Origin: Achatina immaculata | Taxonomy: Eukaryota > Mollusca > Gastropoda > Stylommatophora > Achatinidae | Direction: 5' to 3' | Length of the DNA stretch: 64,000 nucleotides | Assembly (NCBI GenBank): GCA_009760885.1 | Contig: CM019717.1 | Coordinates: 50,181,366 to 50,245,365 of the forward strand | Made by a program: the position numbers and the translations under genes | Part shown: piece after piece, positions 11,055 through 21,539 of the stretch | How the letters are laid out: each line of letters begins with the position of its first letter | Position numbering within the stretch: the stretch's first letter is position 1 | Notes under the pieces: model-generated | The model's database searches: none | What the model was told of the DNA's origin: nothing | The model's input: only the letters and a program-made list of their open reading frames with translations

Positions 11055-11620
11055 GTCATTACCACCACCATTACTACAACTACTATTACTACTGCTGCTG
11101 CTACTACTCCTACTACTACTTTTCTTCTTCGCACAGTTCTCAGACGTCGACTTATATACTTTTGAAGTAGTTGATAGTCATCTGGAGGGCGTGGACAACC
11201 CCACATAGTTTGTTTTGGACTGGTGTAATAGTTGGCCATATTTGCCTTCTCTGTTCCTCATATGTTGGGCACTCCTGCAGTATGTGGTCTGCTGTCATCT
11301 TATTAGTGCCACATGCACATTCATCGGCTGATCCTATCTTGAACTTGTTGTACAGAAGGTATCTTAGCCTGTTGTGCCAGGTACGTAGCTTCAAGATGAT
11401 GACTTGCTTTTCTCTGTTTAGCTGGTAGTAGACATCGTTTCGTTGCTGGTCTGGGTGCTCCTCCTCTTATTTGTTCTTGTAGCTGAGATTTATCACCGTT
11501 TTGGCCTCCTCGAATGATATGATGGTGTCTGTTTGCGACAATTAGTAATTTAAGTATTATTATCTGGATCATGTCTTTATGAATTCTGTAGTTTACCTGG
11601 ACATTTGAACCCCCCAAGAT
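11055..11620 (-). mobile_element. LINE E: 3' end of an RNase H-bearing LINE
   Basis: On the minus strand the reading gives LRTWHNRLRYLLYNKF, then a zinc-knuckle-like CACGTNKMTADHILQECPTY, then QRRQIWPTITP. This is the classic end of Jockey/I-type LINE proteins that carry an RNase H domain, where a CxCG...HxLxxC module precedes an LWG block. The frame breaks upstream near 11395. The element ends in a variable trinucleotide tail (TAG/CAG/GAA mix, about 11058-11130). A second copy with part of the RNase H domain is at 31369-32090. Confidence 0.82.
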
Positions 11621-12101
11621 TGTGAAATATTTTCACGTTGACGCTGTCGTGTGACATCGTGACCTCATACTCGTATGTTAGGAACGTAAATATCAAAATT
11701 TTGCAAAGAATAGTTTATTCTGAACCAGTTGGAAACACTTTTCAAACATTTGTAGCAGTTGTTTGTAAAATCTATCACATTTATCACTTCTTTACCCAGA
11801 ATTGTAAAACTACGTTAGAGCGAAGAAAATTGATTGTTTTTACACCTTTCTTGAAGTCGGAATTTGCGGAGTAAATTTATAAATCAGAAAGATAATTTTT
11901 TTTCAGAACTGAGTTACAGAGAACTTTCAGATATTTTTCCTCAGCTATTTTGTTTACATGTTAAGTAACAGACAGTGTTAATGTTTTGTGGATAGTTGAA
12001 GTAAACACCGCCGCGCCCCCCCCCCCCCCCCCCCCCCCCCCCCACACACACAACACATTTTCATTCTTACTCCAGCCATTTTGACGAGTTACAAACGAAG
12101 A
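11621..12101. other. No gene recognised; long C-run
   Basis: A C-run of about 30 bases lies at about 12013-12042, followed by (CA)n. The short frame at 11638-11874 shows no family feature. Confidence 0.5.
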
Positions 12102-13304
12102 CAGCCCGAAGAGTTTTCGCCTCCCCTTGCAAGTGGCATACCTTGACGGCCCACCCAGTTCTCAAATTAACACTTAATATTTTAATACCCGTTATGTTAA
12201 GTAAGCTTAATCATGTCCGATTTTTAATTTTAAACAGTATTAATAAGAAAATGAAAAATTAATAGAAAAAAAAACAATAAGATCAACTATAAATGTATTA
12301 CAGAATGGGAAACAGTTAAAAGAAATGAATGTAGGTGCATTACTTAATCTTCACACGTAGAACGAAGAGGTTTTCAAGCATGAACAGTGGACTGTGTATG
12401 TTGTAGTTTTTAGCACACGTGTCTTCACGTTATTTGTACTTCTGTTGTTTCAAGTAAATATCTAGCGTTTAGAAAAGTAAGTTTCCATGGTTTCATATTC
12501 GCAAAATCAAAAGGAGGTCAGCAAATTGTAATTTTTTTTTTTTAAATCGATTTCTTCCTCAGCTGAAACAATGGGATGTCCTTCTAATCGAGTTTTGCCC
12601 ATTGGTAAGCGAAGATAAGTTTACTAACAACATTAATTTCATATAAAACACGGTGCCATATAACAAGACACCATAAACAATTTTAAATCTCTGATTTGAA
12701 GGCCAAGTGTTTCAGATTCGTGTCTTGTCATTTTATCCACTGACTCATCCATCATCAGCAGCTTCTATGAAAACATCAGAAATGTTGTCAGTAAAGCGTC
12801 TTAAACAACGAGTGGCTTCGGTTACAGATTCCCTGCAGGTGGTATTTAGCGGCATGAGCGTTAAGAGTTGTAACATGTTTTTTATAAGGGTTCCCCCAAG
12901 TGGCAGTGTAGAAAACATACAGTTTCTGAACTGTTTAAAAAAAAAAAAGACTTCTTTAGATAAGATTGCGACATCAGTAGCAACTAAGCTGAAAGAATGA
13001 AAATAATAAAGGATTTTTAGAAAAAAAAAGTTCCCGTATTCAAATTTCTAATACGTTGTTGAACTCATGAATGTTTTCCTTTCATATTTGATGTATTGTC
13101 GAACCATGGTCGCGCATGTCTGCGATTGGAATATTCGTGTCTGACAGGTTCCTAAGAATACATTCAGTTAACACTGAGTCTGTAATGACTTCTACAGTAA
13201 CGAAACCAAGAAAATGCCCATGTATATTGATATCACTTGGATCTGTATTAGCAGATCTTGCAAATAGTATTAATTGTTCAATATGACTTACATCTGAAGT
13301 ATAG
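12102..13304 (-). pseudogene. hAT transposase pseudogene (ZMYM1-like / DUF4371 type)
   Basis: Minus-strand reading of 13318-13080 gives TSDVSHIEQLILFARSAN, then HGHFLGFVTVEVITDSVLTE and CILRNLSDTNIPIADMRDHG. This matches the N-terminal catalytic block of hAT-family transposases related to ZMYM1-type proteins, where DxTxDVSHxEQ and xHFLGFVxV are typical. A later block near 12950-12760 reads PLGGTLIKNMLQLL and TEATRCLRRFTDNISDVF, corresponding to the region between the catalytic residues. Stops and frameshifts are frequent. The left boundary near 12102 (CAGCCCGAAGAG, then CGCCTCCCCTTGCAAG) resembles the terminus at 10834. The pseudogene is interrupted at 13305-13315 by a LINE F insertion, and I did not find the upstream part of the ORF beyond it. 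It is dead. Confidence 0.7.
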
Positions 13305-13315
13305 ACTGTAACTAT

Positions 13316-14550
13316 CTTATATATATCTTATATCCTTCCTGTGCCGTTAGACGTCACATAGGGCTCGCAAAGTAGTTCGCCAATTTTTCCTGTCTTCGGC
13401 GAGTCTTTCAACCTCAACAAAGGATTTTATGCCTGTTAACTTGGCCTCTCTTAATAATGTTCTCTTCAGAGTTTCACGCGGTCTGCCCCTTTTTCTTCGG
13501 CCTGTTGTGTTCCACTTGATAGCTTGTTTTGGGATTCTCTGCTCATTTCTTCTCATCAAGTGGCCAACATATGTCCATCTCCTTTTCCTGATCACCCGTG
13601 AGACTGGTTGTTGTTCAGTCATCTATCTTATCTCTGCATTGTTCTTGAATTCATTCCACTTGATGCCGAGTATTTTCCTTAGGCATTTGTTTTCAAAAGA
13701 GTCTTAATTTCTTTTCTATTTCTTTAGTTGTTTTCCAGCTTTCGCATGCATAAATGAGGGTGGATATTACATTTGAATTGAACAGTCTTAACTTGGTTTT
13801 TGTGCTTATAACTTTTGAATTCCATATGTTCTCAAGATTCTTGAAGATTGATGCTGCTTTTGCAATTCTGATCCTAACTTCCTTTCTAGTGTCACCATCC
13901 TGGTCTATGTAGCTGCCAAGGTATGCAAATTGATTGACTTCTTCAATATCTGTCCCCTCTATGTGTATTCTTCCATTTTGATTGATGGGAACTTTCATTA
14001 TTTTTGTTTTGTCCCTGTTAACCTCAAGTCCCACTTTGCCAGCCAGTGAAGACAGGCTATCTGTTTTTTCTTGCATGGAATTCACATTATTACTGATAAG
14101 AGTTATGTCATCAGCAAAATCAAGATCGTCTAGTTGGGTCCCATGTACCCAGTCAATACCTGTGTTACCTGTGCAGCACTTTTTCATTATGAAGTCTATT
14201 GCAATCCCAAAAAGTAAAGGAGACAGTATACATCCTTGTTTCACGCCTGTTTCAATCTGGAACCATTCACTCATCCCTTCTTCTGTCTTGACTGCACAAC
14301 CATATCCATTGTATAAGTCCTTAATGATGTTGACAATTTTAGATGGTATTCCATATAGACATAAAATTCTCCATAATGAATCTCTGTGTATGCTATCAAA
14401 TACCTTCTTAAAATCTATGAAATTCAGTATTAATGGTTTCTGCTTTTCAATATGTTCTTCAAGTATTATTCTGAGAGTAAAGATCTGGTCGAGACAGCTT
14501 CTCCCTTTTCGAAATCCTGCTTGTTCTTCTCTCATTGCAGTATCCACTAT
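13316..14550 (-). mobile_element. LINE F: 5'-truncated RTE-like LINE with nearly intact RT domain
   Basis: The open reading frame at 14547-13693 (minus) encodes 284 residues of reverse transcriptase. Fingers/palm motifs are EEQAGFRKGRSCLDQIF, LNFIDFKKVFDSIHRDSLW, TGVKQGCILSPLLFGIAIDF and the catalytic LDDLDFADDITLIS. The thumb contains VNQFAYLGSYIDQDG and STLIYACESWK. A single frameshift near 13697 and one TAG at 13623-13625 separate it from the C-terminal segment, 13622-13347, which reads RKRRWTYVGHLMRRNEQRIP and RRKRGRPRETLKRTL and ends in LRALCDV. Exact 11-bp target-site duplications (ACTGTAACTAT) lie at 13305-13315 and 14551-14561. The tail is a short AT-rich run. The endonuclease domain is lost. 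Having only two lesions suggests a fairly young insertion. Confidence 0.92.
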
Positions 14551-14571
14551 ACTGTAACTATGCTATAATAT

Positions 14572-15010
14572 ATATCATCGCCTTGCACTCCCTTGAGAGC
14601 ATAGGCCACGGATAAAGGCTCTCCAGTCATCCCTGTTCTTGGAATTATTCTCTGCTTCCTTCCATGTGTATCCCTTGTCTCTGAGCACTGTCACAATCTT
14701 TCTTCTCCAAGTAAGTCTAGGCTTTCCTCGTTTCCTTGAGGATTCCATGTCAGTGCCTGTTTTGCTATGTTGGTGTCGGGTTTCCTCAGTGTGGCCAATC
14801 CACCTCCACTTCCTAGGCATGATTTGTAGGTTCATAGATTCTTGTCCTACCTTTTCCCCAGATCTTCTCGTTCCTGATCTTGTCCTGCCATTTAATGTTT
14901 AAAATCCTCATCAGGCAGTAGTTCATGAATGTTTGTATCCTCTATTGTACTGTCTCTGAACCATATAGTAGGACTGTTAGAATGATGTTAGGGAGTAATA
15001 CATTATCATT
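14572..15010 (-). mobile_element. LINE F-related 3' fragment
   Basis: Minus-strand reading gives LTVLLYGSET (thumb end), CLMRILNIKWQDKIRNE and KWRWIGHTEETRHQ. It continues with RKRGKPRLTWRRKIVTVL and DDWRAFIRGLCSQG. This is the C-terminal tail of an RTE-like LINE distinct from the neighbouring copy (different residues, same architecture). There is one stop near 14820. Its 3' end abuts the LINE F duplication at 14561. Confidence 0.82.
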
Positions 15011-15059
15011 ATCTAATTCAGTGATGTGGTTAGTACTCGGTTGTGCTTCTGAAGTATTA

Positions 15060-15345
15060 ATATATCTCTCCCTTTCTTTCTTGGCTTTTCTTTCTCTCTT
15101 TCTTTTTTCTCTCTTTCTTTTCTCTCTCTCTCTCTCTCACTCTCTCTCTTTCTGACTCGTTATTTTTTCTTTCCTTCCCGTTTCTTTCTTTCTTTCTTTC
15201 TCATTCTATTTCTTTCTTTCTTTCTCTCTCTCTCTCTCTCTCTTACTTCCTTTGCCTTTCTTTCCTTCTCTCTTTTCTTTATTCCTCTTGTTCTTTTCTC
15301 TCTGTATTTCTCTCTTTCTTTTTCTTCCTCTCTCCTTTTGTCTCT
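15060..15345. repeat. Pyrimidine-rich (CT)n/(CTTT)n low-complexity tract
   Basis: Nearly 290 bases of C/T on the + strand, with CTTT and CT sub-runs and few purines. Confidence 0.9.
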
Positions 15346-15586
15346 CTAATTGCGGGAGCCAGTATATTAATATTCTATGACTTGTACTCCCATTTCCATT
15401 ATCTCACATTTTTAACTCCCCCTTTCTCCTCCCCCCCCCCAAAAAAAAAAAAAAGCTCTATCCATTAAAACTGGTATTTCGTTGTAAATTTTTAATGTCC
15501 ATAGAGGATGTGTGCTGTGCGGCTGTTTCTCCCTTTACTACACTGGTTTCCCATCAAATGAGCTTATTCTGAACATTGTTAGCCAG

Positions 15587-16325
15587 AGCTAGTTGTTCTA
15601 GAAGGATGGGTTAGCAAGTAGTAGTTGTACTAGAAGGACGGGCTAGCAAGGGGTAGTTGTACTAGAAGGGCGGGCTAGCAATGGGGTAGTTGTACTAGAA
15701 GGGCGGGCTAGCAATGGGGTAGTTGTACTAGAAGGGTGGGCTAACACGGGGTAGTTGTACTAGAAGGGCGGGCTAGCAATGGGGTAGTTGTACTAGAAGG
15801 ACGGGCTAGCAATGGGGTAGTTGTACTAGAAGGGCGGGCTAGCAATGGGGTAGTTGTACTAGAAGGACGGGCTAGCAATGGGGTAGTTGTACTAGAAGGA
15901 CGGGCTAGCAATGGGGTAGTTGTACTAGAAGGACGGGCTAGCAAGGGGTAGTTGTAATAGAAGGACGGGCTAACAATGGGGTAGTTGTACTAGAAGGACG
16001 GGCTAGCAATGGGGTAGTTGTACTAGAAGGGCGGGCTAGCAATGGGGTAGTTGTACTAGAAGGACGGGCTAACATGGGGTAGTTGTACAGAAGGACGAGC
16101 TAGCAATGGGGTAGTTGTACTAGAAGGACGGGCTAGCAAGGGGTAGTATACTAGAAGGACGGGCTAGCAAGGGGTAGTTATACTAGAAGGACGTGCTAGC
16201 ATTGGGGTAGTTGTACTAGAAGGACGGGCTAACACGGGGTAGTTGTACTAGAAGGACGAGCTAGCAAGAGCTAATTGTACTAGAAGGACTGGCTAGCAAG
16301 AGCTAGTTGTACTAGAAGGACGGGC
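15587..16325. repeat. 33-bp minisatellite, about 22 copies
   Basis: The unit core is GGGGTAGTTGTACTAGAAGG plus ACGGGCTAGCAAT. Copies differ by G/A at one site, by a C-to-T change (ACATGGGG/ACACGGGG) and by small deletions. The 33-bp period keeps a minus-strand 11-residue repeat open, which is not evidence for a protein. Confidence 0.95.
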
Positions 16326-16555
16326 ATGGTTACGGTGACCGGGGAACTTGGGCTGACCATGACCTTCCTGTGTGATTCAGGTAATAAGCTGATGACGTTT
16401 CATATTAATTAGCCCGGGAAGGCACGCTGTGGTCAGTGATGGAGTCTGTCGAAGTACTTGGTTTCTTGGGTACGGTACAGGTCATCAAGCAAGCCATTGG
16501 AATCCACTCCCCATCCGATGCTGTGCTGGGTGCCTCAATATGGTTAGGGCATCAG
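16326..16555. other. Spacer, nothing recognised
   Basis: Single-copy-looking sequence between the minisatellite and a family A element. Confidence 0.45.
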
Positions 16556-16972
16556 CAGATTGTTCTTATGTCTCCCTGGAACCGCGAGCATGATGTTCTT
16601 TTGCAGGGGATGCGGTGAAATGTTAGGACAGCGTCATGTCGGATAGGGAGCGGGTTACCGCGGGGTTTTTTTTTCAGTCCCAGAGTAGAGCTAAAAAAAA
16701 AGGGGGGGGGTGTACAGTACTTCTTTAGCAGACTGCACCACCAAGGGAACTTTGACGATCCTTGCCCTGTTGGCTAGGCCTGTCACTGGGACAGTGGATA
16801 TAGCCTTGGTCAGCTGTGGTTCGCCAACCCTGAGGCTAGCATGTCAGCTATGATTCGCCAACCCTGAGGCTAGCATGTCAGCTGTGGTTCGCCAACCCTG
16901 AGGATAGCGTGTCAGCTGTGGTTCGCCAACCCTGAGGGTAGCGTGCCAGCTATAGGTCGCCGAACTACCAAA
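16556..16972 (-). mobile_element. Family A element with expanded head
   Basis: On the + strand the 3' end comes first: CTCCCTGGAACCGCGAGC, then GGATGCGGTGAAATGTTAGG. AGTCCCAGAGTAGAGCT follows, then CTAGGCCTGTCACTGGGAC. The head module AACCCTGAGGCTAGCATGTC is repeated about four times (about 16810-16960, 34-bp period). Confidence 0.8.
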
Positions 16973-17406
16973 TCGGATAGCACCTTGGCCTTAGTCCGTA
17001 GATTAGAGCTTAAAAATAAAAAATAAAAAAAGGAAGAAGGAAAAAGTATCTTTCCTGTATCTCTCATATCGTTCATATCTTCCTCAAGATTTGTATCATT
17101 GACAGAAATGATGTGAATATAATCCAGGAAGTGAAGTGAATACATGCTAGGAAACGGTGTGGATACAGGGCGCTGGTGATTCACAAGAAAAGAATCTCCC
17201 ATCTTTTAACATGGCATGGCGCAGGTCTAAGGTTACGCTTGACAGCAGAATTAAATAAAGATATATTGATGGACGAGGAGAGTCCTTAGTACACACCGTA
17301 GTGACTTGCTTAAGTTTAGCGTGCTTGAATGTTGAGCGGAGAAATCTGGTGTGTCTGCGCAACGCGGAGGAGCAGAGCAAGGGATGGGGGAAAGAATTGA
17401 AAGTTT
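16973..17406. other. No gene recognised
   Basis: An A-rich run lies at about 17011-17045. Nothing else is recognised. Confidence 0.45.
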
Positions 17407-17785
17407 TCTTCTTCTTCTTCTCCTCCTCCTCCTTATTCTTCCCTCCTCCTCCTTCTTCCTCCCTCCTCCTCCTCCTTCCTCCCTCCTCCTCCATCTTCCT
17501 CCCTCCTCCTCCTTCTTCTTTCCTCCTCCTCATCCTCTTTTCTCCTCTTCCTACTCCTCCTTCTTCTTCTTCTTTCCTCCTCCTCATCCTCTTTTTTCCT
17601 CTTCCTACTCCTCCTTCTTCTTCTTCTTTCCTCCTCCTCATCCTCTTTTCTCCTCCTCCTCCTCTTCCTACTCCCCCTTCTTCTTCTTCTTCTTTCCTCC
17701 TCATCCTCTTTTCTCCTCCTCCTCTTCCTACTCCTCCTTTTTCTCATCCTCCTCCTTAATCATCTTCTTCCTCTTCTCATGCCGT
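17407..17785. repeat. Long polypyrimidine tract with higher-order repeats
   Basis: About 380 bases of CTT/CCT on the + strand, almost free of purines. A roughly 60-bp superunit containing CCTCCTCATCCTCTTTTCTC and CTACTCCTCCTTC recurs. All six-frame ORFs here are low complexity. Confidence 0.93.
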
Positions 17786-18309
17786 CAGATAAGAAAGATA
17801 TTCTCAGGTTGGACAACAAAAAACAAAAAAAAAGAATAAAGAAAAAAAAGAAAAAATAGAATACCTCTTCGCATGAGGGGAAACACTTTCAGGCAAATTT
17901 CGCACTTTTCTGCAGTAACGTACAACATAAACATGGCACATTACGCGTGTAAATGTTGTGTCTTTCACATGTATCACCTGCATAGATTCTTAACTAATTT
18001 CAAGCACGCACAAAGAGATTCAAGTTTTAATTGCAGCTTTTTTTTTATTTAAAATTGCTAACGTGATATTATATTAAGCACCTGCATACTTTTCTCCAAG
18101 GGAAAAAAAAAGTTCTCCCTTTATCTTTGATGCAACGACCTGAAACTGATATTCATCCGCCAGACGGGCGAGCGAAAACAGAGCAGCGCGTTTTATGTGT
18201 TTTGGCGCAGAAACCGAGTTAAAATTTATTTTCTTGTGTTGATTTGTTGTTCTTGTAATCGGGCAGTTCTTTCTTGAATAGCGTTATTGTTGTGCGAGTG
18301 GTTTGACTT
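17786..18309. other. No gene recognised
   Basis: An A-rich patch lies at about 17816-17858 and a T-run near 18039-18049. Confidence 0.45.
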
Positions 18310-18760
18310 TATAACTTTCAGAATGTAAATGTGGCTATCATTTGCAGGTGTTGTTCGCCTTATAACTTTAAAACTGTTATTGTGGTTGTTTTGTTTTTTG
18401 TTGTTGTTGTTTTTTTTCAGGATGTGCTTCATAGAACTTTGGAAATATTTCTTGTGGTTCTTGTTCTAGACGTGGTTCATATCATTTTGAAGCATTTATT
18501 GTGGTTGTTATTCTAGATGTGAGCAATATATTCGTAACTTTGAAATATTTCTTGTGGTTGTTGTTCTAGATGTGGTTCATATAAACTTTGAAACATTGTT
18601 GTGATAGTTGTTCTGGATGTAGCTCACATAACTTTGAAGCTGTTATTATTCTAAATGTGGTTTTTATAACTTACTCATTGTTATTATTGGTTTTTTTGTT
18701 TTGTTTTTGTTTGGGGGTGACGGCGTGTTCGTGTTATAACTTTCAGTATGTTAATGCCAA
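18310..18760. repeat. Degenerate tandem repeat of about 55-60 bp, about 7 copies
   Basis: The recurring cores are ATAACTTTGAAATATTTC, TTGTGGTTGTTGTTCTAGA and TGTGGTTCATAT. Copies are strongly diverged and the left ones are interrupted by T-runs. Confidence 0.7.
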
Positions 18761-18814
18761 GTCTGTATAACATAGCAACACACACAAGAAAAGAAGAGGT
18801 AGTACTGTGTAGTA

Positions 18815-19030
18815 TGTGACAGATAAAAGGGGATAGCGACTGCAGTAAAACTGGTTTAGTAATAAAAGTGACTAAAGGTGTATGGTACAGTTTTACACTG
18901 CGGCTGAGGGAGTGAGGAAAAAACAAATAGCAGAAAGTATGAGAGTAAGATGAGAATGATTAAATGAAAAACATACAGCATCCAGTAATTCGGAGTGAGC
19001 CGTTCTCACGGATTACACACACAAACACAG
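18815..19030 (+). mobile_element. Family C dispersed element
   Basis: Shared landmarks are GACAGATAAAAGGGGATAGC, GACTGCAGTAAAACTGGTTT, CTAAAGGTGTATGG and AATGAAAAACATACAGCATC. It ends with GTAATTCGGAGTGAGCC and GGATTACACAC. Copies are at 7.7, 19.1, 48.1 and 49.5 kb. There is no coding capacity. The closing motif (TTCGGcgtGAGCC) loosely resembles Penelope-type termini, but this is only a guess. Confidence 0.75.
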
Positions 19031-19127
19031 CACCACATATAACTAAACGAAAATGAAAAACTTAGCTTTGTAGCACCCTCCTAGAAAGAAAATACTCGAA
19101 TGGCATTCGTGTTGTGTTTGTGTACGA

Positions 19128-19265
19128 AATCCTTGAGAAGTGCTTACGCCGAAATATTGGATGTTGTATGTTTTTCATTTAATCATTCTCATCTTACTCT
19201 CATACTTTCTGCTGTTTGTTTTTTCCTCACTCCCTCTACCGCCGTGTAAAACTGTACTGTGTAGA
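19128..19265 (-). mobile_element. Family C, inverted partner copy
   Basis: On the + strand it reads TACGCCGAAATATTGGATG, TTGTATGTTTTTCATTTAAT and TTTTTTCCTCACTCCCTC. This is the reverse complement of 18896-19017, so the two copies form an inverted repeat with a spacer of about 120 bp. Confidence 0.78.
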
Positions 19266-20395
19266 ATATATGCTTCGGGGAGGTTTTACATTATTGCTCT
19301 TATATATTCCTTGACTTTTCGACACACTAAAGCCGCTATCATTCCCCATCATCGAGAGCCAGGTATCCGTTTCAACACAGTTTATTGGGATGCTTCAGTA
19401 CGGAATTAAACCACCAGTTTTCTGTATGCGATGTGTATGCTGAAACTACTCAGGCTCCACTCACCACGGTGTAGAAATGGATGCCTGGCTTCTTCTGGGG
19501 CAAGGAAAAGGAAAAAAGGGGGGGGGGGAGGGGGCAAATTTGATGATGATTATGTCATCATCTGGCATGTCGTCAGGTCAAAGAAAATACGGGCTCTAAC
19601 ATTCCCTAGGCGTGTTTATAGGGCTGTCTTTAGTTTGCTGTGGCTGCATTTGTAGCACGTAGATTCTGTTTCCAGCCCCCGGTATTCCTGTTTTTTTTCT
19701 TTTAAGAGTCTGATCTTCAGAGCTTTAGACAAAGGCACTTGGAGTATTTTGCATGGCGACAGCTTTGTGGAGTCAATAGAGGATCAATGATTTTGTCCCA
19801 TTCACGCGGACTGCGCAGATTTCAGACCAGCGCAGTTAAATGTTTGCAGCGGATTGATCCTGGTATGTGGCTTATTGCTCCATCTGTGCTATGTTACTGC
19901 TTGATCTTACAATGATCCCCACAGGCGCGGCTGGTATTGATTTCTATTCTCTAGAGAAAGACGTGGCAAAAGTTTTCCATATATTTCCAATTCTGCGTGA
20001 AATGTGTACATTTTTCAAGTCTGGATGACAGACAGAGCGCGTCACTGTTGTTTTCAGAAACAGTTGCTTGTCAGATGTTTTTATGTGTTTGCTGTGCGTA
20101 AATGTTGCTGCCTCGTGGTTTTTCCACGGTTTGCAAATACTGGTTTGATCCAGTGTTTGCGTGTATGTGCTCTCGCATGCAGCGGTTGTCCCCTCTTGCC
20201 CCCTTGAGTAAAGGAGGGGAGGGAAAATGTTCTATGAAGCCACGGGACAGGAACGAGGCGGAAGGGGTAGTCTTAAAATGCGATCCTGACGCCTTACTTT
20301 TTTTTTTGTGTGTCCCGTCGATGTAGTTTTTATTTATTAAGTAACTGTCCATTTTAACCTCAGCGATTTCGGTATCTATGTAGTAAGTGGCACTC
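19266..20395. other. No gene recognised
   Basis: A G-run lies at about 19518-19530 and a T-run near 20300. Several short ORFs have no recognisable domain. Confidence 0.5.
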
Positions 20396-20690
20396 GAGTC
20401 TTCTTTTTTTTTCCTTCTTTTTTTTCTTGTTCTTCTTTCATTCTTTGCATCCCATGGTTCTAATCACAAGGGTCTGTTTTTATATTGGATAAACTGTACG
20501 GTCTTTTGGGGGTACAAACTCTTGTGTCTTCCAGTTTAGCTCCATGTGGCCAGAGCTCAGACTTCTTGGTGGAGGAGGCAGAGGTGCAGGATGTGCTCTG
20601 GAATACCTGTCTCGTACGTGCAGTCGAGACAGCACAGGTGTGGTCGCAGTCGGCAGTGTCTTGTGCACAATCAGAAGATCTTGCAGCCAT
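20396..20690 (-). mobile_element. LINE E-type 3' terminal fragment
   Basis: Minus-strand reading gives IPEHILHLCLLHQEV, resembling the HxLxxC knuckle of RNase H-type LINEs. SELWPHGAKLED follows in a shifted frame, then an A/G-rich tail of AAG/AAA units (20402-20450). It is joined directly to LINE H at about 20690. Confidence 0.5.
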
Positions 20691-21300
20691 ATTCGCCTTG
20701 GTCTTCCTTTCTTTCTTTTTCCCATTATGTACCCTTCCAAGACGGTTTTCTCTAGATTATCATGACGTTTAATGTGTCCAAAATATTTAAGTCTTCTCTC
20801 TTTAATCCTCTGTACTAGCCAGCCTTCTTCAACATTAAGTTCTTGTAGTATGGATATATTTGTTCTTTTTTGTGTCCATGATATTTGAAGAATTCTTCTG
20901 TAGCATTTACATTCAAAGGCATTTATGTGTTTCTCAGCTGTTTTGTTAAGTGTCCAGGTCTCACAGGTATATGTTGCGATGGGAAAGAAGCATGCCCTTA
21001 AAAATCTTATTTTTATAGTTCTGTCTGTTCCTCTCCACAGATTCTTTAGTTGCTTTACTTTCTGAAGAGCGATAGATGTCCTCCTTTTAATTTCCCTCAT
21101 TGTATTTCCATTATTAGTTAATAGTGATCCAAGATATTCAAAACTCTCCACTTCCAGTTTTTCCTCATTGATACATATATCAGCTGCCTTGTTTGTTTTG
21201 TCAGTTGTCATCAATTTAGTTTTCTTCACATTAAGATAGAGCTTTTGGTCTTCACTATTCTTACGGACTGACATAATTAGTTTTTCCATTCCTTTTTGTA
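20691..21300 (-). mobile_element. LINE H: RT thumb and C-terminal part
   Basis: The minus-strand frame from 21289 is open for about 200 codons: LYLNVKKTKLMTTDKTNKA, VESFEYLGSLLTNNGNTMRE, YTCETWTLNKTAEKHINAFE, RRLKYFGHIKRHDNLEKTVL and GKRKKGRPRRIWLQD. This is the thumb and tail of an RTE-like LINE. It departs from the other five LINE H copies immediately after WLQD, where they continue with a DLQMDASAA-type end. The polymerase palm is not included, so this is a 5'-truncated copy. Confidence 0.88.
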
Positions 21301-21539
21301 TTGTGGACAGTAATAGTTATATATATATATAAGAATGCAAGATGAAACTGTTATATTCACAAATATAGGATAATATGACACGAGAGATAACTGATCTAAC
21401 AAGATAGAGCTCACACACACATATACATACACACACGTACACACAATACATTTTCAGTGAAGTTCTTCTGACATTCCACTCTTGCACATTCACTAAGATA
21501 ATTTCTAACAAGCTACATTTAGAACTATGTTCTTTTAGG
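21301..21539. repeat. Simple-repeat patches: (TA)n and (CA)n
   Basis: (TA)n lies at 21318-21331 and CA-rich, imperfect microsatellite sequence at about 21413-21448. Confidence 0.7.

Noticed and set aside
12707..13000. 97-codon + strand ORF
   Set aside because: It is antisense to the hAT transposase pseudogene, whose minus-strand reading has recognisable family motifs.
13982..14557. 191-codon + strand ORF
   Set aside because: It is the antisense shadow of the LINE F reverse transcriptase.
17147..17839. Long Arg/Lys/Glu-rich and Ser/Pro/Leu-rich ORFs
   Set aside because: They are translations of a polypyrimidine tract and disappear outside it.
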